From Ophiobolus disseminans (lineage: Eukaryota; Ascomycota; Dothideomycetes; Pleosporales; Phaeosphaeriaceae): a stretch of DNA of 64,000 nucleotides. Below are positions 53,641-64,000 of this stretch, one piece after another (the first letter of the stretch is position 1; each line of letters begins with the position of its first letter). The notes beneath the pieces are model-generated. The model did no database searches and was not told the origin of the DNA. It saw only the letters and a list, made by a program, of their open reading frames with translations. A program made the position numbers and the translations under genes. The stretch lies in contig MU006235.1 in NCBI GenBank assembly GCA_010093685.1, positions 1 to 64,000 on the forward strand, in the 5' to 3' direction.

Positions 53641-54444
53641 AAAGTGGTTTTCTTGAAACTTTAGTCGAGCAGTTCAGACTTTGCTGATTTAGAGTCAGGA
53701 AGCGTATTCTTCGATCAGCGGTGCGCTTGGTGTCAGAGGACGCTCGGAACTTTGCGATGCTGTTATGAGTCTCTTTTCTGCACAATAACAAACAGTGTGC
53801 GGAGGCCTTTCCTCATCCTTTCTTCTCCGATGGGCCTGGAGCAGAAGAACGCCGCCTGTCGACTTCCCTGCCCGCCAAAGATCCACCTCTCGATGGCCAA
53901 TTACTCGACCTGCACCCTTGGCACGACTCAAATGCGATGAATAGGATGAAGCACCACCTGCAGCACGACGGTATCGAACGACGACAGCTGCAGGATTTTG
54001 GTATGCGAAGCAGATACGTGGCTATGCAAAGTCGGTGTTAGGGCATCGATTAGGATGGAGGTGTGTTTTCAAGCTGCTGACCGACGTTGGACAGATTCCT
54101 TGGGCGTATTAGACGTGCAGTGAGGTATACACTATTGCACGGCGCGCTTGTTTGCCTGATGGACCCCACGCTATCAAACAGTGCCTCCTTCCTCTACAGT
54201 CTTGCGGGTTTTGCTGCGCGACTTCGAGTATGGCCAGTAGCTTCTCTTCCATAAGCGTGGGAATGTTGTGCCTTGTGGTTTTTTTTTGCACAAAGCGTAG
54301 GAGTGAGCTCGCTATCATTCTTCCATCCCCTTGCCCCGCTTTGCTTTGTTTTGAGCTACTCATCTTGTTTGCTACCTGATAGCCTCACACCTTCTGCGAT
54401 TACCATTTCCGCGCTATACCCGCAAACGAGCAGTGCCGAACGTG
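53641..54444. other. Intergenic
   Basis: About 800 bp between the tandem array and the large membrane-protein pseudogene; no gene recognised. Confidence 0.4.
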
Positions 54445-57116
54445 ATGGCAAAGCCACAAGAGAGCGACGTATTCCTCGAAGGGAACGCATCTGGTCATGT
54501 GGATCCAGCTGATGCAAAACACGAACACGGTGAGATCTAACCTTGGACAGTACACACTTAGTGACTGACGGTCTTAGATCAAGAAAATTTTGCTCCCCCT
54601 GCCACGGTACAGGACTCTATTCATTCGCGTCGGGACGTCATCTCCATCGGTCTCACCATCGTATCCGCTTACTCGACGCTCATGTCCGGCGTGTTCTTCG
54701 TTGTCGCTATTGTCCAGCCGCGCTACGGCTTTGTCATCTCCAGCCGTGGGCCACTATCGCCCGTTTCGGCGATACTCTTAACTACGTTTCTAGCTAAAAC
54801 AATTGAACTGTCTTTTGTTATGGTTTTCCTGGCTTTTCTATGCCAGGTGCTGTCTAGACGGGCGCTCCAAAGAAAGGGCGTCACCCTATCGAGTGTGGCT
54901 ATGCGGTCTTGGATTCTGTAAGTTGAGAGCAGAATGCAATGCTTGTTATCGGACCAAGACAGCCAGGTACACTGTTTACGCAATGACACAGTGTTCGTTT
55001 TGCTGGAGGTAGTTTTCTTGGACTACTTTGTTTGAGCGCAGCAATACTGTCGCTTCTATACACGACTGCAGCTGGTGTTTTAGGTATAAGCCATCAATCT
55101 CCAGATTTTACTATATTTTCACAACTGATTTCAATTTAGTGCAACCACAAATGCGCTATCCATCATCTCGAAAACAAAATGTCATTGGTGAAGTAAGAGG
55201 GCTCTTGGGCGACCCACTTGATCTCATTGATTCCTGTTTGGAAGAATGGCCAGTGATACCTGGACCCGACAATCTCGAAGCCGGTGGTGCGGGCATCACT
55301 TTCAAGCAAAAACTTCATGTAGCAACAATCTACAGACATACCTTTCCGCATGGGGGCGTGTAAGGAACTCGACCGGCTTAGAGGTAAAGTCATTCGACAT
55401 TGGACAACGTCCAAAGATTTCAGCTGTATTGAACAGCAGTATCACGGTGCTGGCATCGTGGCTGGATAACAGAAATGTCCGAAGCAAGTCCGACAACCTG
55501 GGTCGTATCAGTATGTCGAGAAAGTGGTGCTGCGTGCGTGTTGACATCTATTAAGTATTCACAAGTCAACAACGTCACAGTCACGATCCCACATAGAGGA
55601 ATACCGATGTCTTCTCGTAACTCGCGAAATCATATTCTTCAACCAGAAGTGAGTCACCAGGGACATCTAGAATAAACGTACTGAATTTATGTTAGGACCT
55701 CTCGAACGCTGGCTCGTACTCTATCACTGCGGGTGTCGTGATGCTAGTGTTGAGTGTTTTATGCGTGAACGCAAATCGTTCAGAACTCGAACTAATAGTG
55801 TATCAGACATGGCCAAACGCGCTCAATACTTCGTCCGAGGAATGGTCTAAGTTGGCCAACACCCAAGTCTTTGCAATAAACAACCTTGCTGAGCTCGACA
55901 CCACGTTCCAACGGCAAGACGTGGTTGACGTTGAACCTAGTAGGAACCGCTATCCCATGCAAGCAAGACCTGGTGAACCACTCTACATCCGTGCATGGTA
56001 ATTTCTTACTAATGAGGATCATTCTAGTCTTCCTTAGATATCCTGAAACGGTGTTGACAGTGGTTTTCGCGAATAACACAGAAGTGATAATAACTAATGT
56101 TTTAGGTTGCGAACTACAACTCTGGGCCAATAAGGTTACCTGCTTGGTCGTACCCTCGAAACTGGCCCGGGATCTGTCGAAGGGTATTTGCTCTGCTCTC
56201 ACCAGAGTGGACGCACTGCTTCTTGTTCCACCCGTTACGATGTATCTTCGAGTGGCCAAAGCCTCGAAGCTCTGTGTGATACAAACGCCATGAGGAACGC
56301 CCAGTCTCATGCGCCTATCCCGGATTTTGTACTAGATTCATAATTCGTCGGGTTCCAACTTTTTGAGGTTCTGGGCTTACACTCTAGTGGTGACGATATT
56401 CCTGAACCTTCTTCTAAGATCCGCCATCTTTTGGGCGATGGGGAAATCGGAATGGATGCATCAGTCCCATCGCCTGCCGAGATTCTTCTTTCGATATTCA
56501 CATGCGCTATACTGGACCTTGCTCCCGACTTTCCCTTTGTGCCAATGCCCGTGAGTCAGTTTACAACACCCTTTTTTTCTTGATCTAATAGAATCCTCCA
56601 GGGAGAGTCTCGCGATGGTCGAATGGATGGGCTCCATATTGTAATACAGGAGTTCAAAGCCTCCGTTCGTGTCGCCCAATACGTATCGGGCGGTAACCTC
56701 CCACACGAGAAGGTATGTGAAAACTCTTGTTTTAACGATCCAGTATCACCAACAGCTTTAGGGCTTTCCATATCGTCCTCTTATCCGTCTTCCTCATCAA
56801 TATCTTCATCTTGATCTATCTCGGAGTCATGCTACGCGTTCGCCTCATCACCGACCTCTGCGAACCACTCGTGCTCTTCCTCCTCGGCTACCATTCTCCG
56901 CCAGACAACTTGTTTCGAGGTCTTCCGCACGATGGAGTCAATAAAACCGACTTCTTGGCGCCTTGGTGTGTTAATAGGCAGCTTGGTCAGTTGGTGGTGG
57001 TTGGAGAAAATGATTCGATCGCGACTGGGGATGATGAGGGGACGAGATTCGGGTTGCGACTGCGACGACGACCGTGGAGATCAGAGACGCGCGCTGGGAG
57101 GTCTTCGTCGCAATGA
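54445..57116 (+). pseudogene. Large fungal membrane protein (unnamed family), with premature TGA
   Basis: Exon 1 (54445-54529, MAKPQESDVFLEGN...) splices to exon 2 (54578-54917), which holds HSRRDVISIGLTIVSAYSTL, FVVAIVQPRYGFVISSRGPL, TFLAKTIELSFVMVFLAFL and SRRALQRKGVTLSSVAMRSW. Exon 3 from 54959 reads LQPGTLFTQ then TGA (54984-54986) where relatives I remember have Trp, then HSVRFAGGSFLGLLCLSAA. Later pieces are recognisable: SYSITAGVVMLVLSVLCVNA (about 55700-55780), LLRSAIFWAM, FKASVRVAQYVSGGNLPHEK and the last membrane part LLSVFLINIFILIYLGV...LRVRLITDLCEPLVLFLLGY. The order N-terminal TM region, large extracytoplasmic part, C-terminal TM pair fits a widespread ascomycete family without assigned function. 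Internal exon joins from 55140 to 56700 are uncertain. Confidence 0.6.
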
Positions 57117-57460
57117 ATGCAGTCTCGGTGGCGCGGCGATGGTACCGGTACCGGTAATGGGCAGTCATCGAGGGCACTTAGAGCCATGCTCGGAGCCAAC
57201 CGTTTGCCTCGTGATCAACGCGACAAGCTCTGCTGGTCAAGGCCTTTCAAAGTCAAGAGCGGGCTTCCTAGACACTTTAGAGTGCGGATTCGAGTTCCAA
57301 CAGGAGCTCGACATCAGTTTGGCGCTGATCAAGCCTCGCTTCAGCCTGCCAGATCAAGCCAACTCAGCCGCAGTTCCCGAGGCACCAATGCCACAGAGTA
57401 CAACCTCCAACGCCGCAACACGACTTCCTGCCTTCTCAACTTCCGTCAAAGCGAGCAAGC

Positions 57461-58672
57461 ATGGCATCAGCTCGATTGCACGCTACTGGTACTACTGCAC
57501 TGGATGATGTTTTTGGTATAGCCAACGTTAGCGGCTTCTATGGGCCTGGAGCATGGGCAGCCTGGTTCCTCACAGTTCTGACTTCATGGCACGCGACAAT
57601 TAGAGGTGATGAGACCCACAACCTACACCATATCGGCTATCTTCTCTACACCAATTGGGCTGCGATCGATCTCATTCAGCAGGTGCGGAAATTCCCGGCG
57701 GGTAGCATGAACACGACAGATGATCCACTCCACCCAAAAGGACAGCTCGCTGCCGCCCTTACCATGACTTCGTGGGGTGTATTCAACGCATCGTTACAAT
57801 ATTTGCACCTGTACTTCTACAACAGTCCATGGGCGTCCTTTAGCACGTTGCGCCGTCGACGTCGCCGCACGATCCTCGGGCTTAGTAGCATCGTTCCAAC
57901 GTTTGCCGGCTTCTTCACCTTCCTCCATCTCTCGGACTACAGGCCGAAAACGGAGGCAGATATCATTCCTGCATTCTACTGGCACGGAATGTCTCCCGCG
58001 CTGCACCGACAGACTATCACAATGCTCATTCAGCTTCTGCTATGGTCATGCCTACCATGTGCTGCGCTGATTGGAGCACTTCTAAATTTGGAGTGCAGAG
58101 TGCTGTATGCAAAGTCCAAAATGAACTTCGACTTCCCCAAAGCTCCTGGCTCCTTGAAGGCTTTCGCCAATTGTGTCGCCCTCTTCTTTGTCGTCTCGAT
58201 AATTATCCCTGCGATGGTGATATCTGTTCCCTTTCTTGTCGCCACGACCATATCCCGCGGCAAGACCTTACGCAAAAGCTACATGCTGCTACCGTGCGCG
58301 CCTCAAAAGATCTCAGACTGGGACCAATCATTTGCACTGTTCGCTGGTCTGGCTATGATTGGGTTCGAATACGGCTCCACCACCTTGAAATGGCTTCGCA
58401 AAAAGTACCAAAACTACAAGAGCCCGGTAGTCAAGAAAGACCAGCCTCAGTTGTCAAGCAGCTTACGGGGCCCGCGGACCGATTACACACCTCGAAGTCC
58501 GTATAACTCGCGTACCCTGTTGGGCAGTCATATCACAACTGAAGAAGACGCGCTTAAGTTGATTGCATGGCAACGCGGAGATATCGATGATGTTGAGTTA
58601 CAAGGACGGCACCACCCGGAATTCTCCAGCAAATTCGCATACTTGCTTCGCAGGATCTTTTCCCGAGGCTGA
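57461..58672 (+). CDS. SGFYGPGAWAAW-family membrane protein, copy 2 (403 aa)
   Basis: Single uninterrupted exon, the longest copy. NVSGFYGPGAWAAWFLTVL is at residue about 24, then HNLHHIGYLLYTNWAAIDLI, a Ser/Trp membrane segment, FWYWHGMSP-like FYWHGMSPALHRQTITML, LLLWSCLPCAALIGALL, VALFFVVSIIIPAMVISVPFL, then MLLPCAPQKISDWDQSFALF...FEYGS. A hydrophilic tail of about 100 residues with RRIFSRG at the end is longer than in the other copies. Seven to eight membrane spans are likely. First of the four-gene head-to-tail array; transcription is the same direction in all. Confidence 0.85.
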   Translation: MASARLHATGTTALDDVFGIANVSGFYGPGAWAAWFLTVLTSWHATIRGDETHNLHHIGYLLYTNWAAIDLIQQVRKFPAGSMNTTDDPLHPKGQLAAALTMTSWGVFNASLQYLHLYFYNSPWASFSTLRRRRRRTILGLSSIVPTFAGFFTFLHLSDYRPKTEADIIPAFYWHGMSPALHRQTITMLIQLLLWSCLPCAALIGALLNLECRVLYAKSKMNFDFPKAPGSLKAFANCVALFFVVSIIIPAMVISVPFLVATTISRGKTLRKSYMLLPCAPQKISDWDQSFALFAGLAMIGFEYGSTTLKWLRKKYQNYKSPVVKKDQPQLSSSLRGPRTDYTPRSPYNSRTLLGSHITTEEDALKLIAWQRGDIDDVELQGRHHPEFSSKFAYLLRRIFSRG

Positions 58673-59084
58673 GAGCTCAGTCAGGATCACGTTCTGAGAG
58701 TGGGCTCTGACTATCAGGCATCGGGGCTGTGTTGTTACGCGAACGCCATCGAAAATTCAGCCGCATCGCTTTGTCGCAACTTGCTGCTCACCATCGACAT
58801 GTCACGCGGGTGTAGGCGCGGTTCCTGAGCATAATGTGCACTCCAATGAGAGTTTATTGTTGGGCAACAACCTGTTTTCCAGGCGAATTACCCCACTCCA
58901 GTCTACGAGCAACAGGAGGAGCTGCACAGCCCGAACACCGCCACATTCTAGGTAGGCGAGGACTCAGCCTCGATGCTACGAACATATAATCCATGGTCAT
59001 GTTCCAGTTCTCTCGACCGTATTGGCATCATCATCTAATCGAACACCTCGCGCCTACCTAACGCTCTTCCCCATCCCTTGGATC
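58673..59084. other. Intergenic between family copies 2 and 3
   Basis: About 410 bp, presumably the promoter of copy 3. No other feature. Confidence 0.45.
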
Positions 59085-60316
59085 ATGGCGCCGGAAGACC
59101 CCCTGGGCATTGAAGAAGTTAGTGGGTTTTATGGTCCTGGAGCCTGGTCAGCTTGGCTCCTCGCAGTTGTGACTGCATGGCTCTCGGTCCTAACAGGTCA
59201 TCTGTCAGCCTGGCACCTTAGTTCACATGTTACACTGTGGACTGCATCTCCACGTGACTCTTAGTCACTGGCTTACTCATCATGTTGTGTATATAATCGC
59301 TCTATGTAGCTCTCTCAATACAACAACCTTCTTCTCACTTTTGCCCTGTCTCCCACATTCGACATCATCCTTCTCACAACTGGAACATTATCGCCTATCT
59401 GGCCTGCGTTAATTGGGCGGCTATCGATCTGTTCAAAGGCCTCCATCGATTGTCACTCGATAAAGCATCCTCTGCACAACTGGCCAACTTAGCGCCGATT
59501 GCCGCTCCGCTCGCTATCATATCGTGGGGGGTGTTTCACGCATCGTGTCAGATTGTGCACATTGGCCTTCTGCGCGCACAGCACCGGAGTCTAGGGTCCT
59601 TGAGCCGTCTGCGCATCCAATTTCCTGGTGATGAACATCTGTCGAACATGCTTTGCGCGGGCATGATCGTTCCCGTATGTGCATGTTTGACTACATTCCT
59701 GCAAATTCAGTGGAATGATCCTGGCTTGCAACCGCATGCGACAGAGAACAAAGACAGATCTCAGGTGCCTAGATTTTACTGGCATGGGATTGAACTCACC
59801 GGCACTGGTTCTGTACTCGACTTCCTGGCCTTTCTTTCGCAAGCATTTAGTGTACTGTCCTTCCTAGTCATCTTCATTATTAGTTCAATATTCTACCGAG
59901 GCTCCCCGCATTTTAGTCGAAGTAGCATTATTGCTTTTGCGGCATTTCTTCACATTTTCATTGTCATCACGCCAACTATCTTCCTCTCTGCGCGTACGAT
60001 CTTCGTTTCTCTCTCCGCCAATGACGACCAAATGAGGCCTCGCTGTGTCTTCATGCCATGCTCACCACAATCTATATTGGAGTTGGATCAGGCATTTGCG
60101 CTGTTGCTCGGCCTGGCAATGATCGCATACGAATACGGTCCTTCAATCTGGCATTGGCTCGTGACAAAGTACGTACGCCGCCCATATCGACGTCAATACC
60201 AGTATTCGCAGTTACCATGGACTGGAGAGCGGCGCATTGATGATGAGGATGTGGAATGGCCATATGGGTTTTATGAGCCTTCAGGCCCTTCAAGCAATGT
60301 AAGTTCTCTCAACTAA
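59085..60316 (+). pseudogene. SGFYGPGAWAAW-family membrane protein, copy 3, split by a solo LTR
   Basis: The frame from 59085 (MAPEDPLGIEEVSGFYGPGAW) runs to a site at 59202, where a 162-bp solo LTR plus a 5-bp duplication interrupts it. The frame resumes at 59370 with NWNIIAYLACVNWAAIDLF and continues to 60316 through FYWHGIELTGTGSVLDFLAF, RSSIIAFAAFLHIFIVITP and VFMPCSPQSILELDQAFALL...YEYGPSIW. The insertion is 167 bp, so it shifts the frame and adds a TAG; outside it no stop or frameshift is seen across 354 codons. This points to recent inactivation. Confidence 0.92.
59203..59364 (+). mobile_element. Solo Ty1/copia LTR with TCATC target-site duplication
   Basis: 162 bp, TGTCAGCC...CGACA, flanked on both sides by TCATC (59198-59202 and 59365-59369). 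It matches the LTR at 4430-4591 along its whole length with four substitutions. No internal element is present, so it arose by LTR-LTR recombination after insertion. Confidence 0.96.
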
Positions 60317-60795
60317 ATCGGACCCGTAATCTCTATTGAGCAAGGTTCTACCGTTTATAGCACTGCCAACCTTGCTAATATTCACTGTCACGGTTAGCAA
60401 TACTATACGAGCGAAGTTCACGGACGTGGTCCTGTCTGATACGTACTAGCGCATGTCTTGACAGTCTGAGAGCTTAGCTAGGCTCACGATTTGAGAGTCG
60501 GCTTTGCACCGGGTTCTGCATTCGAATGACGTCCTTGAAGTCATTGTTGAGTCCGGACAACTACGTACTCCGCACATAGCGACATCAACTCCAACATTTG
60601 CAGTTGATACATCATCCACTATGCGGCTCAAAATCAACGCCGTGACAATGAATACGTGGATTTACCCAAGAATCGGGGCAATTTTCAGGCGCAAGTGTGC
60701 CTCGGGCATCTGATGTTGTTGTGGCTGAGTCGCTTGCGGACGTCGCCACTTGCAGCTCCGCCTCAACTGTATTTCCAAGTATCCTTCAACATGAG
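60317..60795. other. Intergenic between family copies 3 and 4
   Basis: About 480 bp. The frame of copy 4 is open from 60697, but I prefer its inner Met at 60796. Confidence 0.4.
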
Positions 60796-61752
60796 ATGGC
60801 TCTCATCATCGAGGCCTCCTACAAACCCATCCCGAACACGTCTTGCCAGCTGTGGCCTACTGAAATTGCGATGCTCAATAAACTATACGACCGCTCTACT
60901 ACAAAGTCTAGTGATGACGACCCGTTTGGCATATCGCAGGTTAGCGGCTTCTACGGACCTGGAGCTCTAGCGGCCTGGATCCTAGCATTGCTATCCTCAT
61001 GGTACACTGTCGCGCACCGACCGTCAACTACAACAAACTACAACATATTTCTACATGTACTCTACACGAACGTGGCGGCACTCGATTTCTTCCTCCAATT
61101 ACTTCACGGTACCCCATCGTATGCTGCAGTGGTCGCACCTGCTGCAATCTGTTATTGGGGTAGCCTGCACACCTTCGTCCTCCAAAGGTGTGACTCATTC
61201 GACGTGTCTCGGAGCATCGAGACTATACTTAGATTTGGCACGTTTCTGCCTGCGACATCGTTGTTGGTGCTCCTAAACATCGCGACAATCAACCTCTGGG
61301 GGTCTCGCATTGGTTTCTTGGAGGTCTTGTTCCCCGAGGAAAATATTGCACCGGCCATGCAATTTGTACTACAGATATGGTTTAGTGCTGGGTATATCGC
61401 GGCTCTACTGACTGGGCTTATCACGTTGTTGTTTTCGATAGCGAGGATACGCTGGGTTACTATATCTCAATGGTTCAGAGCTTGCTTTTTCGTAGCGCTT
61501 ACACCTGTATTGCTTTTCTCCATCATTCTTTCAACGTTTATTCGCATTACACGGTTATCAACGGCAGGTGTGAGAGAGTGTTCTGTCTACAGACCATGTG
61601 CATCTCAAAGTATCTCGGAGTTGGATCAGTCGTTTGCTTTGGTGTGTGGGCTCGTCATGTTCATGTTCGAGATGGGTGCGGACCTCTTTCAGATCGCTCA
61701 ACGGCTTACAACATTCTTGTTCGATTGGTATTTGAGCAGGAGAGGCTTCTAG
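60796..61752 (+). CDS. SGFYGPGAWAAW-family membrane protein, copy 4 (318 aa from inner Met)
   Basis: Single exon; the open frame extends up to 60697 (351 aa). QVSGFYGPGALAAWILALLS carries a GAL variant of the motif, then HVLYTNVAALDFFLQLL, YWGSLHTFVLQ, FLPATSLLVLLNIATINLW, AGYIAALLTGLITLLFSIA, FFVALTPVLLFSIILSTF and VYRPCASQSISELDQSFALV...FEMGADLF. Hydrophobic segments suggest seven to eight spans. The C-terminal EYG of other members is EMG here. No stop or frameshift. Confidence 0.82.
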   Translation: MALIIEASYKPIPNTSCQLWPTEIAMLNKLYDRSTTKSSDDDPFGISQVSGFYGPGALAAWILALLSSWYTVAHRPSTTTNYNIFLHVLYTNVAALDFFLQLLHGTPSYAAVVAPAAICYWGSLHTFVLQRCDSFDVSRSIETILRFGTFLPATSLLVLLNIATINLWGSRIGFLEVLFPEENIAPAMQFVLQIWFSAGYIAALLTGLITLLFSIARIRWVTISQWFRACFFVALTPVLLFSIILSTFIRITRLSTAGVRECSVYRPCASQSISELDQSFALVCGLVMFMFEMGADLFQIAQRLTTFLFDWYLSRRGF

Positions 61753-62109
61753 GCATGGCATATCCAGTGGGCTGCGACACGGCGTAGCCAATGCCTTTCA
61801 CCGACAAATGTGTGGACATCACACCCTTCGCGGAGGCGCATATCTATACATTACAGTAACGAGATGCAGATCGATACATAAATGAAAGTGCGCTTTCGTT
61901 GCCAGGTGTGGAGGCGGAGTTCGTGATATAGTCGTTGCCTACATTCAGCACAGCCTCAATCAGCACGGCTCAAGAAAAATCTCGAAGACTATAATATCAA
62001 CCCGATTACCGTCACGATCGATGTCTTTTCCATGCTTCACCATATCTGTTCTATCTTACACGTCTCCCGATCAACAACCAAACCACTGCAAAGCAGTAGG
62101 GCGGACGCC
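61753..62109. other. Intergenic between family copies 4 and 5
   Basis: About 360 bp, no feature called. Confidence 0.4.
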
Positions 62110-63240
62110 ATGTCTTCAATACCTGGTCCTCGCCTTACTGCAGAAGAGACGACCAACAAGGACCCCCTCGGCATCTCACTCGTGAGCGGCTTCTACGGTT
62201 CCGGAGCTTGGGTAGGCTAGGTCATCGCCTTACTATCCTCATGGTACACATCCATCTGGAGTGAATCCAAAGCGACAAACCACGATGTGTTCTTCCACAT
62301 ACTTTACACTACCTGGGCGGCAATCGATCTGTGTCGGCAGATGAAGCACGACAATCCGTCGTTTGGTCCATTGGCAGCAGCCGCTACAGTCGCCTACTGG
62401 GGTTTATGGATCGCCTTTTTTCAGACCCTGATTTGCGCGCGTAAAAGATTTAAACCCCGAGAAGTGAGAAAACAAGCCGCGTTTTACATCCTCACGCTTG
62501 GCACTGTTATGCCGTGCACCGCCCTTTTGTCGTTTCTGTGGTCTGCTCATGCTGCTGCTGGGACGTCCAACGCCGGATTCGTACTGGTGATTTTGCCCGA
62601 CGAAGAAGACCGACGTACTGTGTCATTGGTTTTGGGCGCCTGGATGTTCGGCTCGCCTGTACTTGTGGCCTTGGCCATGTTCGGAGGTTATCTCTTGTCG
62701 CCCGGCGTTATCATTGAAGATATCCTCCACACCGTATTCGGATATGTGCTTGTTGCGTTTCTAGCACTCCGGCTAGCGGGTATTGCTCACGAGGGGTGGA
62801 CTGTGCGCATTCTGATATCTGTCTCCTTTTTCTGGTTCGTTGGCAGGGCTATGGTATCCCTGTGGCTCCTGCCTAGGGAACGAGTGAGGGAAGATCACTC
62901 TGTGCATTCTTTTGACTACGAGATTTGGAGGCGGTCTTAGAGTGGCATCATTGCAGAGTTTATTCTCCGCATGCGCGATCCGCACGTTTTGGTAACGTCG
63001 TTCTTTGCGCTTTTTTTGCTCGTCTTCTCCTCTATTTTCCTCATTACCATGTATTTTTCGACGACGAAGTTCCCAAAGTGTTCCTTCTTGATGCCATGCA
63101 CGGCGCAGAGCATATCAGAATGGGATCAGGCTTTCGCACCACCGCGCGGCCCCGTAGTCTTTACACAACAGCTGGGACTAGAGACATTTCGTAAAACTGT
63201 CAACTCATTGTCTCATGGTTGGAACCGAAAGAGGAGATGA
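62110..63240 (+). pseudogene. SGFYGPGAWAAW-family membrane protein, copy 5, two in-frame TAG codons
   Basis: One frame is maintained over 377 codons from MSSIPGPRL (62110) to the TGA at 63238-63240, broken only by TAG at 62218-62220 and 62938-62940. The first TAG sits in the signature SGFYGSGAWVG.V, where other copies have Trp; TGG to TAG is a CpA change on the opposite strand. The rest reads HILYTTWAAIDLCRQM, VMPCTALLSFLW, VLGAWMFGSPVLVALAMFGG and SFLMPCTAQSISEWDQAFA. After that the usual FALF...YEYGP is replaced by PPRGPVVFTQQLGLE, so the end is also eroded. Confidence 0.85.
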
Positions 63241-64000
63241 ATAGTGGCCTTGTTGGGAAGGAATTATCACGCGGTCTCAATGCTCAGCCTTAGTGCTTTC
63301 TCAACCCGTACGCTTTAAGACTTAGACCTTTAGAGGACTTTATACTGAGGGTCCAATGATATACTCGTTGATGTCCTGAGGCGAGGAAGGCTGAAACGGT
63401 GAAGTTGCACACGATTCGGCTACTAGTGGCAACACGGACGCGAACCAGTTTACACAAGTGAGCCATTCTAAGAGCTTTGCTGAGCTGGATTGAGCGTTTA
63501 ATCGAACGGACGAATGGTTCTAGGATCATTGGTGGGTAGAATCCAAGGCTGAAGAATATCATCCTCGAGTTTTCTGCCATCGCTCAGCCTCATCGGATAG
63601 TGGCGATACCTCCAATATCCCGTCACTTTCCGCGATCTACGCGATTGACCGTTCCAGCATCTTTCGAGACCGGTGGTACTCCTGTTTGTTCCGTTAGCTA
63701 TGTTGTACAACTTCCGAGACTTCATGTAGCCTGGCTTTCCTTTCCGCCAGGTCTCCCAAACTCTAAGCACCGCCTCTTCCTATCAACCTGACTCTCATCC
63801 GCATGTGGCCGCCTTTCTTCACGATCTAATTCAGCTCTCTCCCGGGTCTTTCTTCGCAGGTCTCTTCAGCAGCACATCACGACCTTTCGGCACCACCAAT
63901 TTGTGGACAGATCGTACATAATGAACGGCAGCGCTAGGACATTGCAGGAAGAAACATGCACGGCCATCACGGGTGGCGATATCAGACATTGCATGGGCGA
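63241..64000. other. No well-supported gene; weak minus-strand coding trace
   Basis: Minus-strand frames around 63498-63770 (RVWETWRKGKPGYMKSRKLY) and, in another frame, 63540-63880 (KRRCLEFGRPGGKESQAT) look slightly protein-like but hop frames and contain stops. They may be an eroded gene or chance; I do not call one. Confidence 0.35.

Noticed and set aside
57117..57521. 134-codon plus-strand ORF before family copy 2
   Set aside because: Low-quality sequence overlapping the start of copy 2 in another frame; no conserved motif.

Overview
The window is nuclear DNA of a filamentous ascomycete (Pezizomycotina; a dothideomycete is my best guess, not proven). Evidence: short 45-75 bp introns with CTAAC/CTGAC branch sites, a HET-domain gene, a CorA-like accessory gene, DUF3435 and pogo relics, and repeats carrying C-to-T damage in CpA context typical of repeat-induced point mutation (RIP). 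Housekeeping genes (NFS1, VPS23, RVS167, SSN3/CDK8, RIB1) support the assignment. Exon joins below were read by eye; most multi-exon models were checked to sum to a multiple of three.

1-19.7 kb is a repeat-rich, decayed zone. From the left: a C2H2-type relic, a truncated Ty1/copia element whose 3' LTR abuts the C-terminal part of an RNA-dependent RNA polymerase gene, an intact HET gene, a pogo/Fot1-type transposon with perfect 41-bp terminal inverted repeats but a broken transposase, a truncated DUG2-like pseudogene, a long TA-rich block with telomere-like repeats and a second, reverse-oriented, heavily mutated Ty1/copia, an 18-bp minisatellite, a DUF3435 tyrosine-recombinase relic and a 105-bp ankyrin tandem array.

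19.9-36 kb is accessory: a protein kinase-TPR fusion, a kinase plus pseudokinase protein, a CorA-like membrane protein, a small conserved-looking hypothetical, a secreted NucA/NucB-like nuclease candidate, a mitochondrial-carrier protein, and the first member of a membrane protein family marked by SGFYGPGAWAAW and PCxxQSIxELDQ motifs.

36.8-52.3 kb is a conserved core: DsbA-like oxidoreductase, RVS167, NFS1, VPS23, a CAP-domain secreted protein, SSN3, a sugar transporter and RIB1. Two introns here appear to be GC-AG.

52.8-64 kb is accessory again: a 150-170 bp degenerate tandem repeat, a large membrane-protein pseudogene, and a head-to-tail array of four more members of the SGFYGPGAWAAW family. 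One is split by a solo LTR of the same copia family seen at 4.4 kb, with a perfect 5-bp target duplication; another carries two in-frame TAG codons. This tandem, partly decaying orphan family is the most interesting uncharacterised system in the window.
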